From NCBI GenBank assembly GCA_017305835.1, contig JAFKJY010000066.1:1-54428 (forward strand): a stretch of DNA of 54,428 nucleotides. Reading direction: 5' to 3'. Under the pieces are notes generated by a model. That model saw only the letters and a list, made by a program, of their open reading frames with translations. It did not search any database and was not told where the DNA came from. Shown here piece after piece: positions 43,250 to 51,897 of the stretch; the first letter of the stretch is position 1, and every line of letters begins with the position of its first letter. Source of the stretch: Hyphomicrobiales bacterium (GTDB lineage: Bacteria; Pseudomonadota; Alphaproteobacteria; Rhizobiales; Rhizobiaceae). A program made the translations under genes and the position numbers.

Positions 43250-43432
43250 ATGGTCGCAACAACCACGATCCCGAGGTCCGAGCGCAAGCCGGCGATCCTG
43301 TGGACGCCGTGGGGACCGATCCCCAAGGGCGGCAAGAGCCGGCTCCAGGTGAAGTCGCGCTGGCTGCCGAACGCGATCGGCCCGGTTGATACCGCCCGGC
43401 CGGACGAAGCCGCCCGTCGCCGCGGGAGCTGA
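43250..43432 (+). CDS. Small basic protein of unknown function
   Basis: A 60-aa protein, rich in Pro, Arg and Lys, with the Trp-containing core PAILWTPWGPIPKGGKSRL. GGGAG lies about 11 nt before the ATG. The upstream DNA contains AT-rich GTTACC and TTAAC motifs that could form a promoter. No family is recognised. It does not overlap another gene, which supports it being real, but it could be a chance ORF. Confidence 0.55.
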   Translation: MVATTTIPRSERKPAILWTPWGPIPKGGKSRLQVKSRWLPNAIGPVDTARPDEAARRRGS

Positions 43433-43452
43433 GCCGGAGGCGCTGCCAGCGG

Positions 43453-44439
43453 TCAGGCGCGGGAGAGCCGCGCCCGGTCGTGCGGCGCGTCGAAATCGAG
43501 CTCCGGCCCGAGCGGCACGATGCCAGTTGGGTTGATGGTGCGGTGGCTGCCGTAATAATGCGCCTTGATGTGGGCCATGTTGACCGTGTCGGCCACGCCG
43601 GGGACCTGGTAGAGGTCGCGCAGATAGTTCGACAGGTTCGGATAGTCGGCGATGCGGCGCAGATTGCACTTGAAGTGCGAATAGTAGACGGCGTCGAACC
43701 GGATCAGCGTGGTGAACAGCCGCCAGTCCGCCTCCGTCAACCGGTCGCCGGCGAGATAGCGCTGGCGTGACAGCCGCGCCTCGATCTCGTCGAGGGCGGA
43801 AAACAGCTCCCGGAACGCTTCCTCGTAGGCGTCCTGCTTCGTGGCGAAGCCGGCGCGGTAGACGCCGTTGTTGATCGCCGGGTAGACGAAGTCGTTGAGC
43901 GCGTCGATCCCGGCCCGCAGCGGCTGCGGATAGAAGTCCAGCGAGGCGTCGCCCCACTGGTCGAAAGCCGAGTTCAGCATGCGGATGATCTCGGAGGATT
44001 CGTTGTTGACGATCGTCTCCTCCTTCCTGTCCCACAGCACCGGCACGGTGACGCGGCCCGAATAGGTCGGGTCGGCCTTCGTGTAGATCTGGTGGAGGTA
44101 GTCGAAGCCGTAGAGCGTGTCGCCGGTGGCGCCGTCCTCCTTCAGGAAGGTCCAGCCGTTCTCGCCCATGAAATGATGGACGACCGAGACCGAGATGACG
44201 CCTTCCAGCTTCTTCAGCGCCCGGAAGATCAGCGTGCGGTGCGCCCACGGACAGGCCCACGAGACGTAGAGGTGGTAGCGTCCCGGCTCGGCCCTGAAGC
44301 CGCGCTCGCGCCCCGGCGCCGGCGCGCCGTCGGCGGTCACCCAGTCGCGGAAGCGCGAGGCGGCGCGCTCGAACTTCCCGCCCGTCGTCTTCGTATCATA
44401 CCAGACGTCCTGCCAGACGCCGTCGACCAGCCTGCCCAT
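43453..44439 (-). CDS. Glutathionyl-hydroquinone reductase (GST Xi class)
   Basis: A 328-aa glutathione-transferase-fold enzyme. The catalytic motif CPWAHRT identifies the Xi class (YqjG/PcpF/ECM4), which reduces S-glutathionyl-hydroquinones with GSH. Supporting segments are VPVLWDRKEETIVNNESSEIIRM in the thioredoxin domain and the all-helical C-terminal domain with YLAGDRLTEADWRLF. Length fits the class. It is a stand-alone gene, probably for quinone and oxidative-stress defence. Confidence 0.94.
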   Translation of the reverse strand: MGRLVDGVWQDVWYDTKTTGGKFERAASRFRDWVTADGAPAPGRERGFRAEPGRYHLYVSWACPWAHRTLIFRALKKLEGVISVSVVHHFMGENGWTFLKEDGATGDTLYGFDYLHQIYTKADPTYSGRVTVPVLWDRKEETIVNNESSEIIRMLNSAFDQWGDASLDFYPQPLRAGIDALNDFVYPAINNGVYRAGFATKQDAYEEAFRELFSALDEIEARLSRQRYLAGDRLTEADWRLFTTLIRFDAVYYSHFKCNLRRIADYPNLSNYLRDLYQVPGVADTVNMAHIKAHYYGSHRTINPTGIVPLGPELDFDAPHDRARLSRA

Positions 44440-44697
44440 GATGTGATCCTCTCGCTCGCCCCTGACCTAGGGCGTCGCGTCCGGTCGCGGAAGGGGCCGG
44501 CGGGTGAACGCATCGTCACCGATGCCGTTGCGGGACGCGAAATTTGATGATAGCGGGATTTTCGATCGGGAGGATCCTCGTGAAGCATTGCCGCCTGGAG
44601 CGACGACGAATGGGCGCCCGCGCCTGACCGCGAGACGGTCGGCGCGCAGCATTGCGGGCGACTGCCCGCTCCATCCCCTCGCAAGCGGAACCACGAG

Positions 44698-45216
44698 ATG
44701 ACCGTCGCCGACGTTGTCTACCTGCCGGAAGAGCCGGCCTACGACCATGAGATCGAGCTGATCAACGAGGAGGCCTTCGGCCCCGGCCGCTTCGCGCGCG
44801 CCGCGCAGAAGATCCGCGAGGGTGGGCCGCACGACCGGGCGCTGTCCTTCGTCGCGCTCTTCCACGGCACGGTGGTCGGCTCGGTGCGGCTGACGCCGAT
44901 CGCCGCCGGGGCGGGCAGGGGGCTGCTGCTCGGGCCGCTCGCCGTGCGCCCCGCCCACAAGAACGTCGGCATCGGCCGGCGGCTGATGCGCATCGCGCTC
45001 GACGCCGCGCGCGAGGCAGGCTGGGGCGTTGTCGTGCTGGTCGGCGACGAGCCCTATTACGGCCCGCTCGGCTTCGTGCGCGTGCCCTACGGCCAGCTCG
45101 CCATGCCGCGCCCGGTCGACCCCGAGCGTCTGCTCGCCCACGAGATCGCTCCCCGCGCGCTCGCCGCCATGCAGGGCGCCGTCGTGCATGCCAACCTCGC
45201 CGAGGCGGCGGCCTAG
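44698..45216 (+). CDS. GNAT-family N-acetyltransferase
   Basis: A 172-aa acyltransferase fold. The acetyl-CoA loop is LGPLAVRPAHKNVGIGRRLMRIAL (Q/R-x-x-G-x-G/A form with R-PAHKNVGIG), and YYGPLGF follows as in YhbS-type members. The substrate is not predictable. Its stop overlaps that of the convergent GMC gene by 4 bp. The 258-bp gap before it (44440-44697) shows nothing clear. Confidence 0.88.
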   Translation: MTVADVVYLPEEPAYDHEIELINEEAFGPGRFARAAQKIREGGPHDRALSFVALFHGTVVGSVRLTPIAAGAGRGLLLGPLAVRPAHKNVGIGRRLMRIALDAAREAGWGVVVLVGDEPYYGPLGFVRVPYGQLAMPRPVDPERLLAHEIAPRALAAMQGAVVHANLAEAAA

Positions 45217-46829
45217 CCGGCATCCTCCAGCACCATCGCGGCGCCCTTGGCGCCGGTGACGATGGCCGCGGCGTTGGTGTTGCCGCTGATGACGGCGGGG
45301 AAGACCGAGGCGTCGATGACGCGCAGGCCGGAAACGCCGTGGACGCGCAGGCGCGGGTCGACCACGGCGGTGGCCGGGTCCGGCCCCATGCGGCAGGTCG
45401 AGACCGGGTGGTAGACGGTGCCCGAGCGGCGGCGGAAGTCGTCGATCAGGGCGGCGTCCTCGACGCAGGCCGGGCCGGGCAGGATCTCTTCGGCGATCAC
45501 TTTCGCCAGCGCCGGCTGGGCGGCGACGACGCGCAGGAACTTCACCGCCGCCAGCATCTCGGCCACGTCGTGGTCGGTCGAGAACGCGTTGGCGACGATG
45601 CGGGGGGCCGCGAGCGGGTCGGCCGAGCGGATGTGGATCGCGCCGCGGCTCGTCGGCCGGCAGTTGGAAAGCCCGATCGAGAAGCCCGGCCACGGGTCCG
45701 GCGAGAGGATCGGCCGTTCGCCCGCCCGCGGCAGGACGGTCGAGAAGGCCTGGAAATAGAGCTGCATGTTGGGCCGGTCGCAGCCAGGATCGGTGCGGAA
45801 GAAGCCGCCGCCCTGGTTCATGCTCATCGACAGCGGGCCGGAGCGCAGCGCGAGGTAGCGGCTGCCGGCCAGCGCCTTGCCCCACCACGGGCGCAGGAGC
45901 TGGTTCAGCGTCGGCACCTTCGCCTTCCAGGTGTAGTTGATGCCCTGATGGTCCTGCAGGTGGTCGCCGACATGGGGATTGGCCTGGACGACCGCGATGC
46001 CGTGCGCCCCGAGCACGGCGGGATCGCCGATGCCGGAGAGTTCGAGGAGTTGCGGCGAGCCGATCGAGCCGGCCGACAGGATCACCTCGCGGCGCGCCCG
46101 CGCCGTCCGCCTCGCGCCGCCGCGCAGATATTCGACGCCGACGGCGCGGCCGCCCTCGAACAGGATGCGGGCGGCGTGCGCGCCGGTCTCGACGGTCAGA
46201 TTGGGGCGTTTCATCGCCGTGCGCAGGAAGGCGCGGGCGGCCGACATGCGGCGGCCGTCCTTCGTGGTGATCTGGTAGATGCCGACGCCTTCCTGCGTCG
46301 CGCCGTTGAAGTCGGGATTGAAGGGCAGGCCGGCAGACCGAGCCGCCTCCAGGTAGAGCCGGGTGAGGGGATGCACATGGGCGGCCATGTCGCTGACATG
46401 GACCGGGCCGCCCCGGCCGCGCCAGTCGTCGGCGCCGGCCTCGTTGTGCTCGACCGCCTTGAAGAAGGGCAGCAAATCGTCATAGCCCCAGCCGGCATTG
46501 CCGGCCGCCGCCCAGGCATCGTAGTCGGCGCGCTGGCCGCGGATCCACACCATCGCGTTGATCGAGGAGGAGCCGCCGAGCAGCTTGCCGCGCGGCCAGT
46601 GGTCGGCATTGCCGGCCAGCCCCGGGTCCGGCTCGGCGCGAAAGTTCCAGTTCACCTTCGGGTCGAAGAAGGTCTTGCCGTAGCCGAGCGGCATCTGCAC
46701 GAAGAAGCGCCGGTCGGTGCCGCCGGCCTCGAGCAGCAGCACGGAGAAACGGCCGCTCGCGGTCAGCCGCTCGGCCAGCACGCAGCCGGCGGAGCCCGCA
46801 CCCACCACGACGAAATCGAAGTCCCGCAT
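45213..46829 (-). CDS. GMC-family FAD oxidoreductase
   Basis: A 538-aa flavoenzyme. The ADP-binding motif is VVGAGSAGCVLAERL (8-22), GMC signature 1 is GGSSSINAMVWIRGQ (about 85-99), signature 2 is GSIGSPQLLELSGIG, and the active-site His and Asn are in YHPVSTCRMG and SGNTNAAAI. It resembles choline or alcohol dehydrogenases. The choXWV genes are 30 kb away, so there is no positional support for choline as substrate. Confidence 0.93.
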   Translation of the reverse strand: MRDFDFVVVGAGSAGCVLAERLTASGRFSVLLLEAGGTDRRFFVQMPLGYGKTFFDPKVNWNFRAEPDPGLAGNADHWPRGKLLGGSSSINAMVWIRGQRADYDAWAAAGNAGWGYDDLLPFFKAVEHNEAGADDWRGRGGPVHVSDMAAHVHPLTRLYLEAARSAGLPFNPDFNGATQEGVGIYQITTKDGRRMSAARAFLRTAMKRPNLTVETGAHAARILFEGGRAVGVEYLRGGARRTARARREVILSAGSIGSPQLLELSGIGDPAVLGAHGIAVVQANPHVGDHLQDHQGINYTWKAKVPTLNQLLRPWWGKALAGSRYLALRSGPLSMSMNQGGGFFRTDPGCDRPNMQLYFQAFSTVLPRAGERPILSPDPWPGFSIGLSNCRPTSRGAIHIRSADPLAAPRIVANAFSTDHDVAEMLAAVKFLRVVAAQPALAKVIAEEILPGPACVEDAALIDDFRRRSGTVYHPVSTCRMGPDPATAVVDPRLRVHGVSGLRVIDASVFPAVISGNTNAAAIVTGAKGAAMVLEDAG

Positions 46830-46965
46830 CGCCTGCCCGACCCAGCTTCCCGATGAAGCTAGCCTTTCCGCCGGGCGAGCGCAGGATGCCCGTCCGTCAT
46901 GCCTTGTGAAAAAAGCGACCGGCGTTTAGGCCTTTGGAAAAGAAACGCGGACGACGAGAGGCGCG

Positions 46966-47358
46966 ATGGTCTTCGAGGGACTGCAACCGCAGGGCGATCT
47001 GGTGCTGCGCACGCTGGCGATGCCGGCCGACGCCAATGCCGCCGGCGACATCTTCGGCGGCTGGGTGATGGCGCAGATGGACCTCGCCTGCGGCATCAAG
47101 GCGGCGGAACGCGCCAAGGGCCGCGTGGTGACGGCGGCGGTGAAGGAGATGTCCTTCGCCAAGCCGATGAAGGTCGGCGACACGCTTTCGATCTACATCA
47201 CGATCGCGCGCGTCGGCCACACCTCGATGGTGCTGCAGGTGGAGGCCTGGGCGCAGCGCTACCTGACCGACATCATGGAGCGCGTCACCCACGCCGAGAT
47301 CATCATGGTCGCGCTCGACAAGGACAACCGGCCGACGCCGGTGCCGCCGGAGGCCTGA
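46966..47358 (+). CDS. Acyl-CoA thioesterase (YciA type)
   Basis: A 130-aa hot-dog-fold protein of the YciA/ACOT family, which hydrolyses short to long acyl-CoAs. Family segments are ANAAGDIFGGWVMAQMDLA, VVTAAVKEMSFAKPMKVGD and the C-terminal VTHAEIIMVALDKDNRP. The start at 46966 follows AGAGGC. Its stop abuts that of the HxlR gene. Confidence 0.92.
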   Translation: MVFEGLQPQGDLVLRTLAMPADANAAGDIFGGWVMAQMDLACGIKAAERAKGRVVTAAVKEMSFAKPMKVGDTLSIYITIARVGHTSMVLQVEAWAQRYLTDIMERVTHAEIIMVALDKDNRPTPVPPEA

Positions 47359-47748
47359 CTACCCTTCCACCTGCGCATCGAAGCGCCGCCGCGCGGCGTC
47401 GATCCGCGGCCGGTTCTCGCGCGCCCATTCGCCGAGCGCGTTGACCGGCACCAGCAGCGCCCGGCCGAGGTCGGTCAGCTCGTAGTCGACGCGCGGCGGG
47501 ATCGTCGGGTAGACGGTGCGCGTCGCCAGCCCATCGCGCTCGAGCTGGCGCAGCGTGGTGGTCAGCATCTTCTGCGAGATGCCGCCGATCGCCCTGCGCA
47601 GCTCGCTGAAGCGCGCCGGGCCGCGGCCGAGCACCTGCACGACGAGCACCGTCCACTTGTCGCCGATGCGCGACAGGATCTCGCTCACCGCCCGGCAATC
47701 TTCCGAACCGTGCCCATCGGGCGCGCGCGGGTGACTGAGTGTCAACAA
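47359..47748 (-). CDS. HxlR-family redox-type regulator
   Basis: A 129-aa winged-helix protein with RFSELRRAIGGISQKMLTTTLRQLERDGL, the HxlR recognition region. A single Cys near the N-terminus (C18, EDCRAV) sits just before helix 1, as in the quinone- or hypochlorite-sensing members YodB/HypR. No ATG is present at the start. TTG at 47748 or 47745 is used, with AGGAGG just upstream. It is divergent from an FMN-reductase gene and a strong inverted repeat lies between them. Confidence 0.9.
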   Translation of the reverse strand: MLTLSHPRAPDGHGSEDCRAVSEILSRIGDKWTVLVVQVLGRGPARFSELRRAIGGISQKMLTTTLRQLERDGLATRTVYPTIPPRVDYELTDLGRALLVPVNALGEWARENRPRIDAARRRFDAQVEG

Positions 47749-47792
47749 AGTGCCTCCTTGTGCGGTGCACCACCGGTTTCATAGATAGCGTC

Positions 47793-47809
47793 GGTATCCA
47801 AACGATACC
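47793..47809. promoter_or_regulatory. HxlR operator
   Basis: GGTATC-N5-GATACC at 47793-47809 is a perfect 6+5+6 inverted repeat. It lies 45 bp from the hxlR start and 25 bp before the start of the FMN-reductase gene. This is the expected place for control of both. Confidence 0.75.
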
Positions 47810-47834
47810 ACCCCGATCAAAAGGAATCCATTCC

Positions 47835-48431
47835 ATGGCGAAACCCAAGATAGCCATCATCATCGGCTCCACCCGCGAGGGCCGTTTCGGCGACAAGCCG
47901 GCAAACTGGATCTACGAGCTGGGCAAGGCGCGCAGCGACCTCGACTTCGAGATCGTCGACCTGCGCGATTTCCCGATGCCGTTCTTCGACGAGCCGGCCT
48001 CCCCGGCGTGGGTTCCGTCCAAGGCCGAGGCTGCCCAGAAGTGGCAGAAGACGCTCGACCGCTTCGACGGCTACATCATCACGGTGGCGGAATACAATCG
48101 CGGCCCGACCGCGGTGCTGAAGAACGCCTTCGACTATGCCTATCCGAGCTGGAACAAGAAGCCGGTCGCCTTCGTGGGCTACGGCAGCACCGGCGGCGCG
48201 CGCGCCGTCGAGCAGCTCCGTCTGCAGGCGATCGAGCTCCAGATGGTGCCGATCCGCACCGGTGTGCACATCTTCTGGCAGATCATGCAGGAGGCGAACG
48301 GCGGCAAGAAGCTCTCCGAGTTCGACTTCCTCAACCAGACCGGCAAGGACATGCTCGACCAGTTCGCGTGGTACGCCAAGGCGCTCAAGGTCGCCCGCGA
48401 CGCGGATGCGCAGGCCACCAAGGCCGCGTAA
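47835..48431 (+). CDS. NADPH-dependent FMN reductase / quinone reductase
   Basis: A 198-aa flavodoxin-fold enzyme. The FMN-phosphate loop is GSTREGRFGDKPANW and the second binding loop is AEYNRGPTAVLKNAFDYAY. Close relatives reduce FMN, azo dyes or quinones. The divergent HxlR regulator with one N-terminal Cys suggests induction by electrophiles, as in the YodB/AzoR1 pairs of Bacillus; that is inference. AAGGA lies 9 nt before the ATG. A good terminator follows. Confidence 0.92.
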   Translation: MAKPKIAIIIGSTREGRFGDKPANWIYELGKARSDLDFEIVDLRDFPMPFFDEPASPAWVPSKAEAAQKWQKTLDRFDGYIITVAEYNRGPTAVLKNAFDYAYPSWNKKPVAFVGYGSTGGARAVEQLRLQAIELQMVPIRTGVHIFWQIMQEANGGKKLSEFDFLNQTGKDMLDQFAWYAKALKVARDADAQATKAA

Positions 48432-48455
48432 GCTTCCGGATTGACGGACAGTTTG

Positions 48456-48479
48456 AAAGGGCGGCGCGAGCCGCCCTTT
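48456..48479 (+). terminator. Rho-independent terminator
   Basis: AAAGGGCGGC (48456-48465) pairs with GCCGCCCTTT (48470-48479) across GCGA, followed by TTCG. It lies 24 bp after the FMN-reductase stop. Confidence 0.85.
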
Positions 48480-48537
48480 TCGTCGAGGGCGGGATTGCCG
48501 GGAGCCCGTCCTTCGGAGTGGCCAAGGATTGCGGCCG

Positions 48538-48667
48538 ACCCCCACCCCTTACCCCTCCCCACAAGGGGAGGGGGACTCTGAGACGGTGGCGTCTGGCACG
48601 AGGCGACCGGGTCTGGCTCAGCGTTGGCGACTCCCTCCCCCCTGTGGGGAGGGGTAAGGGGTGGGGG
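48538..48667. repeat. Intergenic palindrome, about 40-bp arms
   Basis: Arms at about 48538-48577 and 48628-48667 share ACCCCCACCCCTTACCCCTC with its complement. The element is closely related to the one at 26450-26584. It occupies the gap between the FMN-reductase and the CBS transporter genes. Confidence 0.88.
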
Positions 48668-48730
48668 TGTGCGACGCCGGCTACAGGGAGCGGATTCCGA
48701 CAGGGCGAGCGATTCCTGCCACGCCCGCCC

Positions 48731-50038
48731 TCAGGCGATGCGTTCGCGGCGGGTGCCTTTCAGGCGCGAGGCGATGATCTTGTCGATGCGGCGGCCGTCG
48801 AGGTCGACGACCTCGAAGCGCCAGCCATGCGCGTCGACCGATTCGCCGGTCTCGGGCAGATGGTGCAGATGCGCCAGCACGAAGCCGGCCACGGTCTCGT
48901 AGTCGCGCCTGCCGCCAAGGGCGATGCCGAGCAGGTCGGCCATCTCGTCGGCCGGCATGTGGCCGGCGATCAGCCAGGAGCCGTCCTCGCGCTCCACCGC
49001 CGGCGGGCCGTCCTCGCCGACGTCGGCGCGGAACACGCCGGCGATGGTCTCCAGCACGTCGGCGGGCGTCACCAGCCCCTCGAACACGCCGTATTCGTCG
49101 TGGACCAGCGCCATCGGCACGGCGGCCTGCCGCAGCGTCGCCAGCACGTCGAGCGCGTCCGCATTGTCGTGGACGATCGGCGCGGGGCGCACGAAGGCGC
49201 GCGGGTCGAAGGCCTTGCGCTCCAGCAGGGCGGCGAGGATCTGCCGCGTCTGGACGACGCCGACCATGGCGTCGATCGAGCCTTCCGCCGCCGGCAGGCG
49301 CGAGTGGCGTGCCTCCATCAGCGACTTGCGGATGTCGGCGCGGCTGGCGGTCAGGTCGAGCCAGTCGACCTCGGTGCGCGGGGTCATGATGCCGCGCACG
49401 GCGCGGTCGCCCAGCCGCATGACGCCGGCGATCATGTTGCGCTCGGCCGATTCGATGGTGCCGTGGTGCTCGGCCTCGGCGATGATGGTGCGGATCTCCT
49501 CGTCGGTGACCTTGGTGGCCGATTCGCCCGACTGGCCGAGCAGCCACAGCACGGCGCGGCCCGACACGTCGAGCAGCCAGACCAGCGGCGCGGCGACCTT
49601 CGACAGCACGGTCATGGCCGGCGCCACCATGATCGCCACGCGCTCGGGGTTGCGCAGCGCGATCTGCTTGGGGACCAGCTCGCCGACGATCAGCGAGGCG
49701 TAGGTGATGGCGGCGACGGTGAGGCCGACGCCGAGCGGGTTGGCGACGTCGGTCGACAGGCCCTGCGCGGCAAGCCAGTTGGCGAAGCGCTGGCCGACGG
49801 TCGCGCCGGAGAAGGCGCCCGACAGCACGCCGACCAGCGTGATGCCGATCTGCACGGTCGAGAGGAAGCGGCCGGGATCCTCGGCCAGCGCCAGCGCGCG
49901 GCCGGCGCCGCTGACGCCACGCTGCTTGTGCGCCTTGAGGCGCGGGCGGCGCGACGACACCACGGCGAGCTCGGACAGCGCCAGCAGGCCGTTTAATATG
50001 ATGAGGGCGGCGATGATGCCGAGTTCAACGATGAGCAT
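48731..50038 (-). CDS. CNNM/CorC-type CBS-domain membrane protein
   Basis: A 435-aa protein of the 'hemolysin family' (CNNM/YhdP). The N-terminal CNNM domain has about four helices (1-190, LALSELAVVSSRRPRL; VGELVPKQIALRNPE). A CBS pair follows (about 200-330, VRGIMTPRTEVDWLDL, VHDEYGVFEGLVTPADVLE), then a CorC/HlyC domain (about 345-430). Family members export magnesium or related ions. The name hemolysin is historical and toxicity should not be assumed. Confidence 0.93.
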   Translation of the reverse strand: MLIVELGIIAALIILNGLLALSELAVVSSRRPRLKAHKQRGVSGAGRALALAEDPGRFLSTVQIGITLVGVLSGAFSGATVGQRFANWLAAQGLSTDVANPLGVGLTVAAITYASLIVGELVPKQIALRNPERVAIMVAPAMTVLSKVAAPLVWLLDVSGRAVLWLLGQSGESATKVTDEEIRTIIAEAEHHGTIESAERNMIAGVMRLGDRAVRGIMTPRTEVDWLDLTASRADIRKSLMEARHSRLPAAEGSIDAMVGVVQTRQILAALLERKAFDPRAFVRPAPIVHDNADALDVLATLRQAAVPMALVHDEYGVFEGLVTPADVLETIAGVFRADVGEDGPPAVEREDGSWLIAGHMPADEMADLLGIALGGRRDYETVAGFVLAHLHHLPETGESVDAHGWRFEVVDLDGRRIDKIIASRLKGTRRERIA

Positions 50039-50094
50039 CGCACGTCCATAGCATCAGGCCGGGCAGGAGGCGATGCGCAGCGTCGGGGTCGGGT

Positions 50095-50925
50095 TCAGCG
50101 GCAGGCGACGTAGCCGTTGCGGCGGTTCTTGAGGTCGAAGTGGAAGTGGTTGGCATGATCCGGATTGTAACCGGGTCCGAGCACCGTCGTGAAGTAGTCG
50201 CAGCCGTCCTTGCGCACGTTGGCGAGCAGGCGCTTCTCGCGGAAGGCGAAGAAGCCCGGCTTGCGCACGTCGATGTCGCGGCCGCTGTTCAGGTCGATGC
50301 TCATCACGTCGAGCGCGTTGCCCTTCGAGTGCTCGGAGGCGACCGTCGTGCCGGCGATGCGGCGGCAGGAATAGCTGGAGCCCTGATGGATGGTCTTGAC
50401 GCCGGTGAAGTAGCGCCAGCGCACCGACGGCACCAGCTCGGCCTTGGTCCAGCTCGCGAAGGCGAGCGCCATCTGGCAATTGAGGGTGGCGGCCGGCTTG
50501 AGCCCGACGCCGCTCGGCAGGCCGGACACCTTGATCGGCCAGTCGATGCGGCAGGCGCCGCCCTCGTCGATCGCCGGCAGGTCCTGGTAGGCGACGCCGA
50601 GGCGCTTGAGCTCGCGGCGGCACGCGACCTCCTCGGCCGGCATCGCCACCGGCTCCGAATAGGGCGCGGGCGACGACATCGGCGGCGGGGCGGAGTTGAG
50701 GTAGGGGTTGGACGGCACCAGCGCCTGCAGCCCGCGCACCGGCGGCGCGGCCACCGCCACCGACGACGTCTGCACGCCGATGTCCACGGCCGGCGTCGGC
50801 GACATGACGCTGTCGGGCGTGCAGGCGGCGAGCAGCAGCGCTGCGACGGCGGCCGGCAGCAGCGCGCGGCGGCGGCTCGACGCGGACGCGCTGGCCCGCG
50901 AGGCGTGATGTGATGGGGTACGCAC
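50095..50925 (-). CDS. Extensin-like lipoprotein, peptidase-like fold
   Basis: A 276-aa protein with an Arg-rich N-terminus and a lipobox-like LLLAAC at about 35, so probably a lipoprotein. A Pro-rich linker precedes the extensin-like C-terminal domain (about 100-276). That domain contains SEHSKGNALDV and DHANHFHFDL, the His/Asp pattern of M15-type zinc D-Ala-D-Ala peptidases. Cysteines are placed to form disulfides. It may trim peptidoglycan cross-links; the enzyme role is inferred. A paralogue follows upstream at 51043-51816. Confidence 0.87.
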   Translation of the reverse strand: MRTPSHHASRASASASSRRRALLPAAVAALLLAACTPDSVMSPTPAVDIGVQTSSVAVAAPPVRGLQALVPSNPYLNSAPPPMSSPAPYSEPVAMPAEEVACRRELKRLGVAYQDLPAIDEGGACRIDWPIKVSGLPSGVGLKPAATLNCQMALAFASWTKAELVPSVRWRYFTGVKTIHQGSSYSCRRIAGTTVASEHSKGNALDVMSIDLNSGRDIDVRKPGFFAFREKRLLANVRKDGCDYFTTVLGPGYNPDHANHFHFDLKNRRNGYVACR

Positions 50926-51042
50926 GGAACCTGTTCCCCAATTCCCTGTTCGATTGGTAAATTTAGACTCAAACCGTAAACGAAACCTCAGCGGGCCCGT
51001 TGACGGCTGTGGCCGGATTGCGGCGCGGCCGCAGGCAGCCCG

Positions 51043-51816
51043 CTACTGGCAGAACGTACCGCCGCGGCGGCGCTGCTGCAGGTCGAGGTGGAGGTGCAGG
51101 GCGTGGTCGGCGTCGGAGCCGGGGCCGAGCACGGTCTTGAACGGCCCGCAGGCCTTGGTGCGCAAGGTCCGGATGAAGTCGGTGCGGCGCAGGTCGTCCG
51201 GGCCGTAGGCGTGGACCGCGATCTCGGTGCCGTCCTTCAGCCGCAGGGCGGAGATGTCGAGCGCGTTGCCGAGCGCGTGCTCGGAAATCTTCGACTGGCC
51301 GTGGCGGTTGCGGCAGACATAGGCGGAAGCCTGCGCGACGGCCGCGAGCGGCGAGCCGAAGGCCCGCTCGGCTTCCGGCGAGATCGTGCCGGCGGCGAAA
51401 CGGGCGGCGGCCTCGGCCATCGCGCAGTTCATCACGGCTTCCGGCGCGAGCGAGATCGCCGGCCCGAGCGCGGTGACGGCGACCGGATACGCGACGAGGC
51501 AGCCGGCCTCGGGATCGGACAGGCGCTCGCGCTCCTCGAAAGCCACGCCGAGCGCGCGCAGGCGCTCGCGGCAGGCGCGTTCTTCGGCGGGCATCACGCC
51601 GGCGGGCGGAGCCTCGGACGTCGTGGCCGAAGGTGCTTCGGTCTGCGGCCGGGGCGAGGGCACCGGCGCGGCGCCGGGCGGCTGCGGCCTCGCGGCGGGA
51701 ACCGGGGCGTGCTGCGGCAGCTCGACCTTCGCTGCCGCGCACAGCGCCAGCGCGGCGAGTGCGGCGGCGACCGCGATTGCCGGCCGCAGGGCGCGCCCTT
51801 TCCCGATCCGATCCAT
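51043..51816 (-). CDS. Extensin-like secreted protein
   Basis: A 257-aa paralogue of the neighbouring gene. A signal peptide-like helix (PAIAVAAALAALALCAAA) is followed by a Pro/Ala linker and the same extensin-like domain, with SEHALGNALDI and DHALHLHLDL. Thus the putative zinc ligands are conserved in both copies. It lies 117 bp upstream of the lipoprotein gene on the same strand; cotranscription is possible. Confidence 0.86.
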   Translation of the reverse strand: MDRIGKGRALRPAIAVAAALAALALCAAAKVELPQHAPVPAARPQPPGAAPVPSPRPQTEAPSATTSEAPPAGVMPAEERACRERLRALGVAFEERERLSDPEAGCLVAYPVAVTALGPAISLAPEAVMNCAMAEAAARFAAGTISPEAERAFGSPLAAVAQASAYVCRNRHGQSKISEHALGNALDISALRLKDGTEIAVHAYGPDDLRRTDFIRTLRTKACGPFKTVLGPGSDADHALHLHLDLQQRRRGGTFCQ

Positions 51817-51897
51817 ATCCGGAAAATTGGCCTATCCGGCGCGGCCGGCAAGCGCGCCGCACTTCACGAAGCGTGTTGACGCGTCACATGGCTGGTT

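Noticed and set aside
45213..46829. Calling the GMC enzyme choline dehydrogenase BetA
   Set aside because: No betaine aldehyde dehydrogenase or betI gene is adjacent, and GMC signatures alone do not fix the substrate.
48731..50038. Haemolysin
   Set aside because: The family name is historical. The domains (CNNM, CBS pair, CorC) indicate an ion transporter.
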